A DNA stretch of 64,000 nt, from NCBI GenBank assembly GCA_004193205.1, contig RZUM01000005.1, positions 62,001-126,000 of the forward strand, written 5' to 3'. The position numbers and the translations under genes are program-made. The stretch's first letter is position 1, and every line of letters begins with the position of its first letter. The DNA is from Gordonia sediminis (lineage in GTDB: Bacteria; Actinomycetota; Actinomycetes; Mycobacteriales; Mycobacteriaceae). Of the stretch, positions 45,306 through 53,547 are shown piece after piece. The notes beneath the pieces are model-generated. The model was not told the DNA's origin. It worked only from the letters and a program-made list of their open reading frames with translations, and did not search any database.

Positions 45306-45786
45306 CCGATCCCACCTCCGGCGTGTCCTGGACATCGGACACGCCGGGGATGGGGTCGGCAGGCAGGATGACCGCGGCGAGCACAGCGGGTTCGTCACCG
45401 ACCACTCCCCACTTGTGACGTCCGCCGCGGTCGACCATGAGGTCGCCTGGTCCGAGCACCACTTCGCCGTCCTCGAGGGTGAGGATCAGAGTGCCACTGA
45501 TGACGACGCCGAAGTCGATCGTGTTCGTCTGATGCCAGTCGTAGACGTCGCCGGGATTCATCTCCATCAGGAAGAACTTGGCGCGGTGCTCGTTGAAGAA
45601 CTCGACACTCGGCGGTGTCGAGCACGTCTCCCCGGTGGTCTCGTTGTTCGCCAGCAGGCCGTCGGTGGCCCAGATCAGTGAGACCGGTGGAAAGGCCATC
45701 GGCAGGGCGTCAATTGTGCTGTCGAACAGAATATTCGACTTGCCGTCGGCGTTGTGGCCGGTGACGACACGACGATTGGTCAACAT
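45295..45786 (-). CDS. Cupin-domain protein
   Basis: AAAAGGA precedes the ATG at 45786; 163 residues. One cupin core: GDVYDWHQTNTIDFGVVISG with metal-ligand histidine and the later GDLMVDRGGRHKWGV, giving a single conserved barrel. The first 60 residues (TGHNADGKSNILFDSTI) match the recurring leader of small actinobacterial cupins next to catabolic genes. It could be a dioxygenase, isomerase or sensor; cupin sequence alone does not decide. A VOC gene follows upstream on the same strand with a 34-base gap and is likely co-transcribed. Confidence 0.84.
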   Translation of the reverse strand: MLTNRRVVTGHNADGKSNILFDSTIDALPMAFPPVSLIWATDGLLANNETTGETCSTPPSVEFFNEHRAKFFLMEMNPGDVYDWHQTNTIDFGVVISGTLILTLEDGEVVLGPGDLMVDRGGRHKWGVVGDEPAVLAAVILPADPIPGVSDVQDTPEVGSATR

Positions 45787-45820
45787 GGCGGGTCCTTTTC
45801 GATAGTCGGTGAGAATCGGG

Positions 45821-46315
45821 TTATCGCATCGTGCGGTGTGCATGTGTTCCCGGCGGGCGCTGCACGAACACCTCGGCAGGTTTGCCATCGGCGCCGACGG
45901 CGCCGGCGCCGAGTCCGGCCATGTTCCGTTCGGGGTTCATCCAGGCGATCTCGATGAGATAGCCGTCGGGATCGACCGCCATGAGCACCTTGGCCGCATC
46001 GTTTGCGACACTCACCGGTCCGAATGCCACCTCGTGCCCCTTCGCGGTGATCTCCGCCGCAGCCTTGTCCGCGTCGTCGACGAGCAAGATCATCGGTCCC
46101 CACGCCGGCTGACCGCTGAACGTTGGACCGCCGTCGATCTGCATCAGGACAACGGATGTCGAGCCGGTTTCGTCGAGGAGCACCGCCTCGCGGGCATCCG
46201 GGTTGTCGAAGCGCATGCGGCGGCTGAGGGTGAGACCGAGCACCTCGGTGTAGTAGGAGATAGAGATGTCGATGTCTCGCACGATGATTCGTGGCGAACG
46301 AACGGTTACCTGCAC
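45821..46315 (-). CDS. VOC-superfamily (glyoxalase/extradiol-type) protein
   Basis: GTG start at 46315 after AAAGGAAAG; 164 residues. One VOC module: SPRIIVRDIDISISYYTEVLG at the start, MILLVDDADKAAAEI in the middle and MAVDPDGYLIEIAWMNP at the end with the metal-ligand glutamate. Members include glyoxalases, epimerases, bleomycin-binding proteins and small extradiol dioxygenases. With a cupin on either side it is probably part of the degradative pathway. It is divergent from the cupin at 46422 over a 106-base gap that contains ACATTGTGC, a partial match to the 17-bp motif. Confidence 0.83.
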   Translation of the reverse strand: MQVTVRSPRIIVRDIDISISYYTEVLGLTLSRRMRFDNPDAREAVLLDETGSTSVVLMQIDGGPTFSGQPAWGPMILLVDDADKAAAEITAKGHEVAFGPVSVANDAAKVLMAVDPDGYLIEIAWMNPERNMAGLGAGAVGADGKPAEVFVQRPPGTHAHRTMR

Positions 46316-46421
46316 ACTCTTTCCTTTGCATCGGGCAGCTCGCGAATCGCGTCTGACTGCGATCTGCATCACACGCTACATTGTGCATAGTGCGGAACAA
46401 GGCGAAGGACGGAGTCTCTCG

Positions 46422-46988
46422 ATGAGTGAGAAGCGCAGCACGAAAACGGCGCGGGTCGTCGTATCCGGAGTCGATTCAGCCCAACGGTCGACGGTGATCG
46501 CTGATGGACCGACCACGACGTGGGCACAACGCCCGGACGGTTCGTTGGTCATGGATCTCTGGCGCGCTGATGCGCTGCCGGTCAGCGTCGGCGCCGACAG
46601 CACCCAGACCGGCGACGTGCTCGGCGTTCCGCGGGGCGGCCTCGTCGTGCGGATGTGCACCTTCGCGCCCAACAGTGACATGGACGCCGCGGCCTACTCC
46701 GCCGCGATCGCCGAAGTCTATGGGCAGCAGCCGCATTCGAACGACGTCGGTGACGTACCCGGCATGCACCGAACAGACTCCGTCGACGTCGTGACCGTCA
46801 TCGGCGGCGAGATCTATGCGGTTCTGGAGAGTACGGAAACACTGTTACGAGCCGGCGATTGCTTCATCCAGCGGGGCACCGTACATGCCTGGCACAACAG
46901 GTCGGGTGAGCCGGCGACCGTGGTGTCGACGATGATATCGGCAGACCGCGGACCGAACGGGCCCGAGCCGTCCGATCTCACACCTTGA
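46422..46988 (+). CDS. Cupin-domain protein
   Basis: 188 residues from the ATG at 46422. The barrel is in the C-terminal half: HRTDSVDVVTVIGGEIYAVL, then GDCFIQRGTVHAWHNRSGEP with a histidine typical of the second metal motif. The first motif has lost its His pair (HRTDSVD), so metal binding may be reduced. The N-terminal half (residues 1-100) contains GGLVVRMCTFAPNSDMDAAA, the strand preceding the barrel. Divergent from the VOC and cupin genes at 45.3-46.3 kb; its stop lies 11 bases inside the end of the MetX-like pseudogene on the other strand. Confidence 0.82.
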   Translation: MSEKRSTKTARVVVSGVDSAQRSTVIADGPTTTWAQRPDGSLVMDLWRADALPVSVGADSTQTGDVLGVPRGGLVVRMCTFAPNSDMDAAAYSAAIAEVYGQQPHSNDVGDVPGMHRTDSVDVVTVIGGEIYAVLESTETLLRAGDCFIQRGTVHAWHNRSGEPATVVSTMISADRGPNGPEPSDLTP

Positions 46989-47431
46989 TCGCCAGAAGGT
47001 CCCCAGATGCCGGTCGACCTGCGGCATGTACGTCGGCGCGACACCGAACAGCCCGAGATGACCGAGTACGTCCTCGACGACGCGGAGTTCGCTGCCAGAG
47101 ATCAGTGCCTGTTCGGGTGCACAGTCCCGCACCGGGAACAGCTGATCTTCGTCAATGGGCATGACGAAGGTCTTGGCCGTGATCCGGCCCAGCGCGGCCG
47201 CGAGATCGCGTGCTCGGGTCCGATGTAGGCGTCCCGCCAGATCTGGCGCGTGCCCGAGTACCAGGTCGGGATGAGGATCGCGTTGTCCTTGGCCGCGTTG
47301 AGCTCCCCGAATGTGGCGACGGCGAGAATGCAGTCCGGGATGGTGCCGCCCTCTTCGAGCTGCAGCTCGCCGATGCTGATCAGGTCGTAGTCGCCGTGGA
47401 ATTCGTGGGTGTAAAGGGGGTTGTCGGTCAT
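46978..47431 (-). pseudogene. Gutted MetX-like alpha/beta-hydrolase gene
   Basis: From ATG 47431 the frame reads TDNPLYTHEFHGDYDLISIG, GGTIPDCILAVATFGELN, ILIPTWYSGT and YIGPEHA, the N-terminal part of homoserine-acetyltransferase-like hydrolases. Near 47215 the sequence jumps, with a frame change, to LGRITAKTFVMPIDEDQLF, LISGSELRVVEDVLGHLGLFG and QVDRHLG, the C-terminal part, and one further shift gives LLAIKV-stop at 46978. About 190 residues including the nucleophile elbow are gone. The corrected remnant is 150 codons against about 340 in relatives. It is certainly inactive. Confidence 0.78.
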
Positions 47432-47549
47432 GCGTGCGCTCCCTGGCTCGTCGACGAATTGTGCTCGATTCGGCCCCGCGTACCCTTGTACCCGCTCGGA
47501 GCCGCTCGTCAGCTCCTTGGCCAGAGTCGGCACGCCATATGATTCGGAT

Positions 47550-48416
47550 ATGGCCGACTCCGATGCGCAATCGTTCACCATCGACGTCAACGGACTGCAG
47601 CTCAGCGGCGACCGATGGCCGGGTGACGAGGCGTCGGGACACACCTCACCGATCGCCCTGCTACACGGCGGCGGCCAGACCCGGCACTCGTGGGATCGCA
47701 GTGCCGTCGCCCTGGCACTACGCGGGTACGAGGTCTACAGCCTCGATCTACGGGGTCACGGCGACAGCGACTGGGCACCGGACAAGGACTACGCGATCGG
47801 CGCCTTCGTGGGCGATCTGGTCGAGTTCGTCAAGACGCTCGACGCCGCCCCGATTCTTGTCGGCGCCTCGCTCGGCGGCATCACGAGTCTGTGCACCGTC
47901 GGTGAGCATCCCGGTATCGCCACCGCCCTGGTGTTGGTGGATGTCGTGGTCGACGTGGAGCCAGCCGGCATCGAGCGCATCAAGAAGTTCATGACCGACC
48001 ACGTCGACGGATTCGCCACCCTAGAGGAAGTCGCCGACGCGGTTGCCGCCTACAACCCAGAACGCAAACGAACCCGCAACCTCGACGGCCTCCGCAAGAA
48101 CGTGCGACAGCACGACGACGGCCGGTGGTATTGGCACTGGGACCCGGAGTTCATCGTCTCCGACGACGACGAACCCCGTCGGCACACCGACCCCGCGCGC
48201 CTGACCGCAGCGGCCCGTCAGGTCACCGTGCCGACCCTGATCGTGAGGGGCGGCAAGTCCGACGTGGTCAGCGACGCCGGTATTGCGAGCATGCTGAAGC
48301 TCGTGCCGCACGCCGAGATCGCCGACGTCAGTGCCGCGGGCCACATGGTCGCCGGCGACGACAACCAGGTGTTCGCCTCGGCGATCGAATCGTTCCTGGA
48401 GCGCCACGAGCTCTGA
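47550..48416 (+). CDS. Alpha/beta-hydrolase
   Basis: 288 residues from the ATG at 47550; the ribosome site is weak. Standard motifs: IALLHGGGQTRHSWD, SLDLRGHGDSDW, nucleophile elbow ILVGASLGGITSLC and the terminal histidine in SAAGHMVAGDDNQVF. This matches haloperoxidase/epoxide-hydrolase-like hydrolases without specifying one. It stands alone on the plus strand between the MetX-like scar and the toxin-antitoxin pair; it may have replaced or complemented the lost hydrolase next door. Confidence 0.86.
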   Translation: MADSDAQSFTIDVNGLQLSGDRWPGDEASGHTSPIALLHGGGQTRHSWDRSAVALALRGYEVYSLDLRGHGDSDWAPDKDYAIGAFVGDLVEFVKTLDAAPILVGASLGGITSLCTVGEHPGIATALVLVDVVVDVEPAGIERIKKFMTDHVDGFATLEEVADAVAAYNPERKRTRNLDGLRKNVRQHDDGRWYWHWDPEFIVSDDDEPRRHTDPARLTAAARQVTVPTLIVRGGKSDVVSDAGIASMLKLVPHAEIADVSAAGHMVAGDDNQVFASAIESFLERHEL

Positions 48417-48532
48417 TCAGGCCTTCCGCTTGACCGATGCCGCGCTCACAGAACAGCAGCTCGGCGAGGGCTCGTCGATGAGCACGGTGCAGTACGCAGC
48501 CACGCGCCGATGAATCCGGCCTGCATGCATTG

Positions 48533-48551
48533 TTCATGCTAATGTCATGAA
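48533..48551. promoter_or_regulatory. Inverted repeat at the VapBC start
   Basis: TTCATG (48533-48538) and CATGAA (48546-48551) with a 7-base spacer end directly before the GTG of the antitoxin gene (48552). Ribbon-helix-helix antitoxins bind such short palindromes to repress their own operon. The transcript is probably leaderless, since there is no Shine-Dalgarno. Confidence 0.55.
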
Positions 48552-48791
48552 GTGGGCACACTTCAGATCCGTAACCTGCCGGACGATCTTCATGTTCAGC
48601 TGAGCGAGCGCTCCGCCAAGCTGCATATGTCCATGTCTGAGTACGTCACCAAGCTCCTGCGCGACGACATGAGTCGTCCATTGTTCGACGACTGGGCCGC
48701 GACTATCCGCAGCGAAGGGCCAGGACGCGGTATCGACGTCGTGGGCGCTCTGGACGCGGTACGCGGCGAATATGATGCCGGCGATAGATGA
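48552..48791 (+). CDS. VapB/FitA-type ribbon-helix-helix antitoxin
   Basis: A 79-residue protein from a GTG. The first 45 residues form the RHH DNA-binding fold (GTLQIRNLPDDLHVQLSERSAK, then MSMSEYVTKLLRDD), typical of FitA/VapB antitoxins. The acidic/hydrophobic tail (PLFDDWAATIRSEGPGRG) would wrap and block the toxin. The ATG of the PIN gene overlaps its stop by four bases (ATGA), the usual coupling of antitoxin and toxin. Confidence 0.87.
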   Translation: MGTLQIRNLPDDLHVQLSERSAKLHMSMSEYVTKLLRDDMSRPLFDDWAATIRSEGPGRGIDVVGALDAVRGEYDAGDR

Positions 48792-49183
48792 GGCGAGTCG
48801 TCGACGCAAGCGCGCTGGTCGACGCCGTGCTGCCGTCCGCACGGCAGGCCGCCGCCCTTCGATCAATGTCGGGCTACGAGCTCTGGGCCCCGACAATTCT
48901 GCACATGGAAGCGTTGTCGGCGATCTGGCGACTCCAGCGGACATCGCAAATCAGTTCCGCGGAGGCCGAGCGCGCGGTCAAAGCGGTGTGGACAGCTCCG
49001 ATCCGCAAAACTGGGAGTGTTCAAATTTCCAACGCCGCATGGGATCTGAGAATGTCATTGCGTATCTCTGATGCGTTCTATGTCGCCACCGCCAGATTCT
49101 TTGATGCTGACCTCATCACCTCTGATGCGCGACTATCCCGGTCACCCGACATTGGCGTTCCGATTGTGGTGCTGCCGCAATGA
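48788..49183 (+). CDS. PIN-domain ribonuclease toxin (VapC type)
   Basis: A 131-residue PIN protein. Expected acidic residues: D6 in RRVVDASALVDAV, E42 in ILHMEALSAIWRL, D94 in RISDAFYVATA and D112 in LITSDARLSRS. All four are present, so RNase activity is likely. VapC toxins cut tRNA or rRNA when the antitoxin is degraded. The pair ends 15 bases before the convergent CoA-transferase gene and may help stabilise the neighbouring island. Confidence 0.9.
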   Translation: MRRVVDASALVDAVLPSARQAAALRSMSGYELWAPTILHMEALSAIWRLQRTSQISSAEAERAVKAVWTAPIRKTGSVQISNAAWDLRMSLRISDAFYVATARFFDADLITSDARLSRSPDIGVPIVVLPQ

Positions 49184-49198
49184 GTTACATATCGCAGC

Positions 49199-50335
49199 TC
49201 AGCCGAACTCGGCCCGCACCGCCTCGGTGTGCTCCCCCAATGCGGGCACCGAACCAGACCGCGCTTCCCAATCCCTCGCCAGGGCAGGGTGTTTCAGCGC
49301 CGGTACCGGGCCCGACGGGGTGCCGATGTCCCGCCAGCGGCCACGTTCGGCGAGTTGCGGGTGCCGCGCCAGGTCGGCGACGTTGTTGAGACGCGCATTG
49401 CCGATGCCTGCCTCGTCGGCGAGCCTCTGGATGTCGGCGAGATTCCGTTGCGCGCACCACCCCCCGACCACCGCATCCAGCGCGGCGCGTTCGCGGACGC
49501 GATCGTCGTTGTGGGCGTAGCGCGGATCGTCGGCGAGCTCGGGACGGCCGATCATGGTTGCGAGCCTGGCCCATTCGCGGTCATTGGTGGTGCCCAGCAC
49601 CGCAGTCTGACCGTCGGCAGTCTCGTACGCACCATAGGGCGCGATCATCGGCGACCCCATGCCGACCGGTTCGGGTTCGGTACCGCCATGGAGGTAGCCG
49701 TTGAGCGCGAAGCCCATCATCTCGGCGACTGTGTCGAGCATGGCGATCGGGATGACGGTGCCGCGACCGGTCTTCTCGCGGTCGTACAGCGCCGCGAGGA
49801 TCGACGAGTATGCGTACAACGCGGTGCCGATATCGGCCGCAGGGATACCGGGCTTGGCCGGGTGCCCCGGTGTTCCGGTGATGGCGCACGAGCCGCCTTC
49901 GGACTGGATCAGCAGGTCGTAAGCTCGCTTGTGGTCCAGCGGGCCACCGGTGCCGTAGCCGGAGATGTCGACGATGATCAGGCGTGGGAATCGTCGCGCC
50001 AGTTCATCGGTACCGAGTCCGAGTCGGCCCAGTGCGCCGGGCGCCAGGTTGGACACGATGACGTCGGCGGTCTCCAGAATGCGGTTCAACACCCGTAGAT
50101 CAGCCTGCGCCTTGAGGTCGAGGGTGACCGACTCCTTGCCGTGGTTGAGCCACACGAAGTGCGCCGACATACCACCGACAACAGTGTCGTAATGCCTTGT
50201 GGAGTCGCCGAATCCCGGGTTCTCCACCTTGATCACCCGTGCACCGAGGTCGGCCAGATGCCGAGTGCACAGCGGCGCCGAGATGGCCTGTTCCAGGCCG
50301 ACGACGGTGATGCCGTCCAGAGGTCGTGTACTCAT
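49199..50335 (-). CDS. CaiB/BaiF-family (class III) CoA-transferase
   Basis: 378 residues from ATG 50335. [21 protein letters not shown] is the standard N-terminus and the catalytic aspartate is in [13 protein letters not shown], as in formyl-CoA transferase. [18 protein letters not shown] and NDREWARLA are common to the succinyl-CoA/dicarboxylate-type members. It lacks the HD/GDYAGGG marks of racemases, so it probably moves CoA between two acids. It is coupled by ATGA overlap to the crotonase at 50332-51123, which is translated first. Confidence 0.88.
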   Translation of the reverse strand: MSTRPLDGITVVGLEQAISAPLCTRHLADLGARVIKVENPGFGDSTRHYDTVVGGMSAHFVWLNHGKESVTLDLKAQADLRVLNRILETADVIVSNLAPGALGRLGLGTDELARRFPRLIIVDISGYGTGGPLDHKRAYDLLIQSEGGSCAITGTPGHPAKPGIPAADIGTALYAYSSILAALYDREKTGRGTVIPIAMLDTVAEMMGFALNGYLHGGTEPEPVGMGSPMIAPYGAYETADGQTAVLGTTNDREWARLATMIGRPELADDPRYAHNDDRVRERAALDAVVGGWCAQRNLADIQRLADEAGIGNARLNNVADLARHPQLAERGRWRDIGTPSGPVPALKHPALARDWEARSGSVPALGEHTEAVRAEFG

Positions 50336-51123
50336 GGGAAATTCGGCTCCCGCTTCTCCCGATGCGAGGCCACACCTTCCTTCACTTCGGGACCCCCGAA
50401 CCCGTAGAACTCCAGCCCCCAAGAGGCGTCGAAGATCGGCATCGCCTGCCGGTACCAGTTGTTCAGGGAGTGCTTGGTCAGTTGGATCGAACTGCGCGCG
50501 CCCTTGGCCAGCTTATCGGCGATCTCCATCGCCTTGTCCTGCACCTGATCGTCGTCGACGCACAGCGAGACCATGCCGATGCGTTCGGCCTCTTCGCCGG
50601 TGAGGATCTCGTTGCACAGCAGGTGATACTTGGCCTTGGCCATGCTCATCATCATCGGCCAGACGATGGCGGCGTGATCACCGGCAGCGACGCCGAGCCG
50701 CACGTGGCCGTCGACGATCTTGGCCTTGCGTCCGGCCACCGAGATGTCGGCGAGCACCGCGCAGACCAGACCAGCGCCGGCGGCGGGGCCATTGATGGCG
50801 GAGATGATCGGTTGCGGGCATTCGATGATGTTGCGCACCAGGTCCCGTGCCTCCCGCATCACGCGGGTGCGCGAGTTGAAGTCACCGACCATCTCTTCGA
50901 CGAGGTCGAACGAACCGCCCGCGGAGAACGCCTTCTCCCCGGCGCCCCGGATCACCACGACACGGGTGTCGTCGTCCTTGGAGATCGCCTGCCACACGTC
51001 GGTGAGGTCGGTGTGCATCTGCGGGCCAACCGCATTGAGATTCGGGGCGTCCAGCACGATCCGCAGCACGCCCTCGGAGGGACGGTCGATCTGCAGGGTG
51101 GTGAACTCGTCGTAGCTCTTCAT
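50332..51123 (-). CDS. Crotonase-family enzyme (enoyl-CoA hydratase/isomerase)
   Basis: 263 residues from ATG 51123. Oxyanion-hole loops: [16 protein letters not shown] and [20 protein letters not shown]. In the catalytic stretch it reads [20 protein letters not shown], so the usual hydratase Glu144 is replaced; an aspartate (AGD) holds the second position. The subgroup with HVRxGxxAGD is common in actinobacteria and its reaction is not fixed; hydration by one acid, isomerisation or hydrolysis are possible. It is 26 bases downstream of the racemase-like gene and is part of the same minus-strand operon. Confidence 0.87.
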   Translation of the reverse strand: MKSYDEFTTLQIDRPSEGVLRIVLDAPNLNAVGPQMHTDLTDVWQAISKDDDTRVVVIRGAGEKAFSAGGSFDLVEEMVGDFNSRTRVMREARDLVRNIIECPQPIISAINGPAAGAGLVCAVLADISVAGRKAKIVDGHVRLGVAAGDHAAIVWPMMMSMAKAKYHLLCNEILTGEEAERIGMVSLCVDDDQVQDKAMEIADKLAKGARSSIQLTKHSLNNWYRQAMPIFDASWGLEFYGFGGPEVKEGVASHREKREPNFP

Positions 51124-51148
51124 CGAGTTTCCTTGCCGAGTCGGAGGA

Positions 51149-52285
51149 TCAGTGGGGCACGGGGACGCCTGCATGTCCCCAGTCGGCGGCTACATCGTCG
51201 ACGGACCGGAGACCTGACGGTGGACGCGCCGGTCCGCGAGCCGGGGTTCTACTCAGCCGGGGTGCCGGCGCCGAATGCAGCACGCCGTCCACAGTGCCAT
51301 ACATAGTGCGTGCCGCGTTGTGCGGCGACACGGCCGCCTCGCCGAAGGTCAGGACCGGGGTGACGCAGGAGTCGGTGCCCTCGTAAATGCGCGCCCACTC
51401 GTCGCGCGGACGCTGCTTGACGGAATCGGCGATGAGTTCTCGCAGCCGGTTCCAGCCGCGGCGGTCGTTCTGTTCCGGCCAGGCCGACGTGTCCACCCCG
51501 AGTCGGGAGATGAACTCACGGTAGAAGTCCGGTTCGAGGGCTCCGACTGCGATATAGCCGCCATCGGCGCACCGATAGGTGTCGTAGAAGGGGGCGCCCG
51601 AATCCAGGAAGTTGGTGCCCGGATCGTCGGAGTAGAGACCCGCAGCCCGCAGGCCCTGAAGCTTGGCGGTCAGTAGTGCGACGCCATCGATCATGGCAGC
51701 ATCGATCACCTGACCCTCGCCGGAGGTCTTGGCTTCGACCAGCGCACAGGCGATTCCGAAGGCCGCCGTCATGCCGCCGCCGGCGTAGTCGCCGAGCAGG
51801 TTGATCGGCGGACGGGGCGCCTCGCCGTGCCGAGCCATCGCATGCAGGGCACCGGTCTGCGCCACGTAGTTGATGTCGTGCCCGGCGTCGTGTGCCAACG
51901 GGCCGCTCTGACCGTAGCCGGTCATACGGACATAGATCAGACGGGAGTTGCGCTCGCGCAGCACCTCCGGCCCGAGACCGAGGCGCTCCACCACACCCGG
52001 GCGGTAGCCCTCGATGAATACATCAGCCGACCTGGCCAGGTCGATGACCTGCTCGACACCGGCCGGGTCCTTCAAGTCGACGGCGATCGACTCGACATGA
52101 CGGTTGACCGGATCGGCGTCGTCGCGCAGCGCATCGGTCTGACTCAGCGCCCGTGCGCTGCGATGCGGCGGCCGGATCACGCGCACCACGTGGGCGCCCA
52201 TGTCGGCCAACAGCATCGAGACGTAGGGAACCGGACCCATGCCGGCGAGGACGAGCACACGAACTCCGTCTAGTGGTCCGGTCAT
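51149..52285 (-). CDS. Alpha-methylacyl-CoA racemase-type CoA-transferase family III protein
   Basis: 378 residues from ATG 52285 (AGGAGA upstream). Same class and same marks as the protein at 27110: [17 protein letters not shown] and [34 protein letters not shown] is the N-terminus. Racemisation of 2-methyl-acyl-CoAs is the likely activity. In this operon it precedes the crotonase and CoA-transferase and follows the acyl-CoA dehydrogenase and acyl-CoA synthetase, a set suited to a methyl-branched or dicarboxylic acid. The two in-window racemase paralogues suggest different substrates or a duplicated pathway. Confidence 0.88.
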   Translation of the reverse strand: MTGPLDGVRVLVLAGMGPVPYVSMLLADMGAHVVRVIRPPHRSARALSQTDALRDDADPVNRHVESIAVDLKDPAGVEQVIDLARSADVFIEGYRPGVVERLGLGPEVLRERNSRLIYVRMTGYGQSGPLAHDAGHDINYVAQTGALHAMARHGEAPRPPINLLGDYAGGGMTAAFGIACALVEAKTSGEGQVIDAAMIDGVALLTAKLQGLRAAGLYSDDPGTNFLDSGAPFYDTYRCADGGYIAVGALEPDFYREFISRLGVDTSAWPEQNDRRGWNRLRELIADSVKQRPRDEWARIYEGTDSCVTPVLTFGEAAVSPHNAARTMYGTVDGVLHSAPAPRLSRTPARGPARPPSGLRSVDDVAADWGHAGVPVPH

Positions 52286-52361
52286 GATATGTCTCCTGGA
52301 GGTGGATGGGTGCCCGGCGCCCCCTGGAGGCAGTAGGACGCCGGGCAGTCTGGTGGGTGAA

Positions 52362-53537
52362 TCAGTACGAACGGGGCAGGCCGAGGACCTGCTGAGAGAT
52401 GTAGTTGCGCACCATCTCCTGCGAGAACGGGGCGTTGCGCAACAGTCGCACCTCACGCCACAAGCGCTCGATGTGATACTCCCTGGCGTAGGCGTAGCCG
52501 CCGAGTGTGGAGAACGCGCGGTCACACGCTTCGAACCCGGCCTCGGCTCCCAGATACTTCGCGGCGGCCGCCTCGTGACCGCACTCCTTGTGCTCGTCGA
52601 ACAGCTTGGCGGCGTGCATGGCCATCCGTTCGGCGGCCTCGAGACGAATCCACGAGTCGGCCAACGGATGTGCGACGGCCTGGTTCTGGCCGATCGGGCG
52701 GTCGAAGACGACGCGGTTCTTGGCGTATTCGGTGCCGATCTCCAGGGCGGCGCGGCCCAGGCCGACGCCTTCCATCGCGACGACGATGCGCTCCGGGTTG
52801 AGGCCGTCGATGATGTAGTAGAAGCCCTTGCCGACCTCGCCCACCACGTCCTCGTCGGCAACGAAGAGGTTGTCGATGAACAACTCGTTGGTGTCGATCG
52901 CGGCGCGGCCGAGCTTGTCGATCTCGCGCACGGTGACGTGCTCGCGGTCCATCTCGGCGAAGAAAATGGTCATGCCGCTCAATGGCTTTGCGTCATCGCG
53001 CGGCGACGTCCGGGCCAGCAGCAGGATGCGGTGGGCGTTCTGCGCGTTGGTGATGAACACCTTCTGCCCGTTGATGACCCAGCCGCCGTCGACCTTGGTG
53101 GCCTTGGTCTTGATGCGCGAGGTATCGACGCCCGCAGTCGGTTCGGTGATACCGAAGGCTGTCAGCATCTCACCCGAGGCCAGCTTGGGCAGATACTTCT
53201 TCTTCATCTCCTCCGAGCCGTAGCGCACGATCGGGGCCGGCGGGAAGACGTAGAAGTGTATGGCCGAGCCGCCGCTCATACCGCCGCCCGAAGCGGAGAT
53301 CTCACCCATCATGACCGCGGCCTCCTGCAGGCCGAGCCCGATGCCGCCGTACTCTTCGGGGATCATCGCGCCCAGCCAGCCACCGTCGGCGAAGGCCTTC
53401 ACGAAATCCCACGGATACTTGTGGTTCTTGTCGCAGTCGAGCCAGTAGTCGTAGTCGAACTTACGGGCCAGTTCCCTCGTGGTGTTGCGGATCAGGTCCA
53501 GGTCGGGGGCATCGACGCGGTCGTCGGTGGTGGTCAT
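52362..53537 (-). CDS. Acyl-CoA dehydrogenase
   Basis: 391 residues from ATG 53537, GAGGAGA upstream. MIPEEYGGIGLGLQEAAVMM, TAFGITEPTAGVDTSRIKT, INGQKVFITNAQN, FDRPIGQNQAVAHPLAD and GGYAYAREYHIERLWREVRLL define the family. The C-terminal part ends RNAPFSQEMVRNYISQQVLG, lacking the YEGTSEIQ box of the enzyme at 20781, so the catalytic base must lie elsewhere, as in other members ending LGLPRSY. It oxidises an acyl-CoA to the enoyl-CoA. A fragment of a close homologue survives at 40039-40190. Confidence 0.9.
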   Translation of the reverse strand: MTTTDDRVDAPDLDLIRNTTRELARKFDYDYWLDCDKNHKYPWDFVKAFADGGWLGAMIPEEYGGIGLGLQEAAVMMGEISASGGGMSGGSAIHFYVFPPAPIVRYGSEEMKKKYLPKLASGEMLTAFGITEPTAGVDTSRIKTKATKVDGGWVINGQKVFITNAQNAHRILLLARTSPRDDAKPLSGMTIFFAEMDREHVTVREIDKLGRAAIDTNELFIDNLFVADEDVVGEVGKGFYYIIDGLNPERIVVAMEGVGLGRAALEIGTEYAKNRVVFDRPIGQNQAVAHPLADSWIRLEAAERMAMHAAKLFDEHKECGHEAAAAKYLGAEAGFEACDRAFSTLGGYAYAREYHIERLWREVRLLRNAPFSQEMVRNYISQQVLGLPRSY

Positions 53538-53547
53538 GGGTCTCTCC

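Noticed and set aside
46845-47642. 265-codon minus-strand frame
   Set aside because: Contains only the C-terminal part of the MetX-like remnant in its frame; the remainder is antisense to cupin and hydrolase genes, so it is not a gene by itself.
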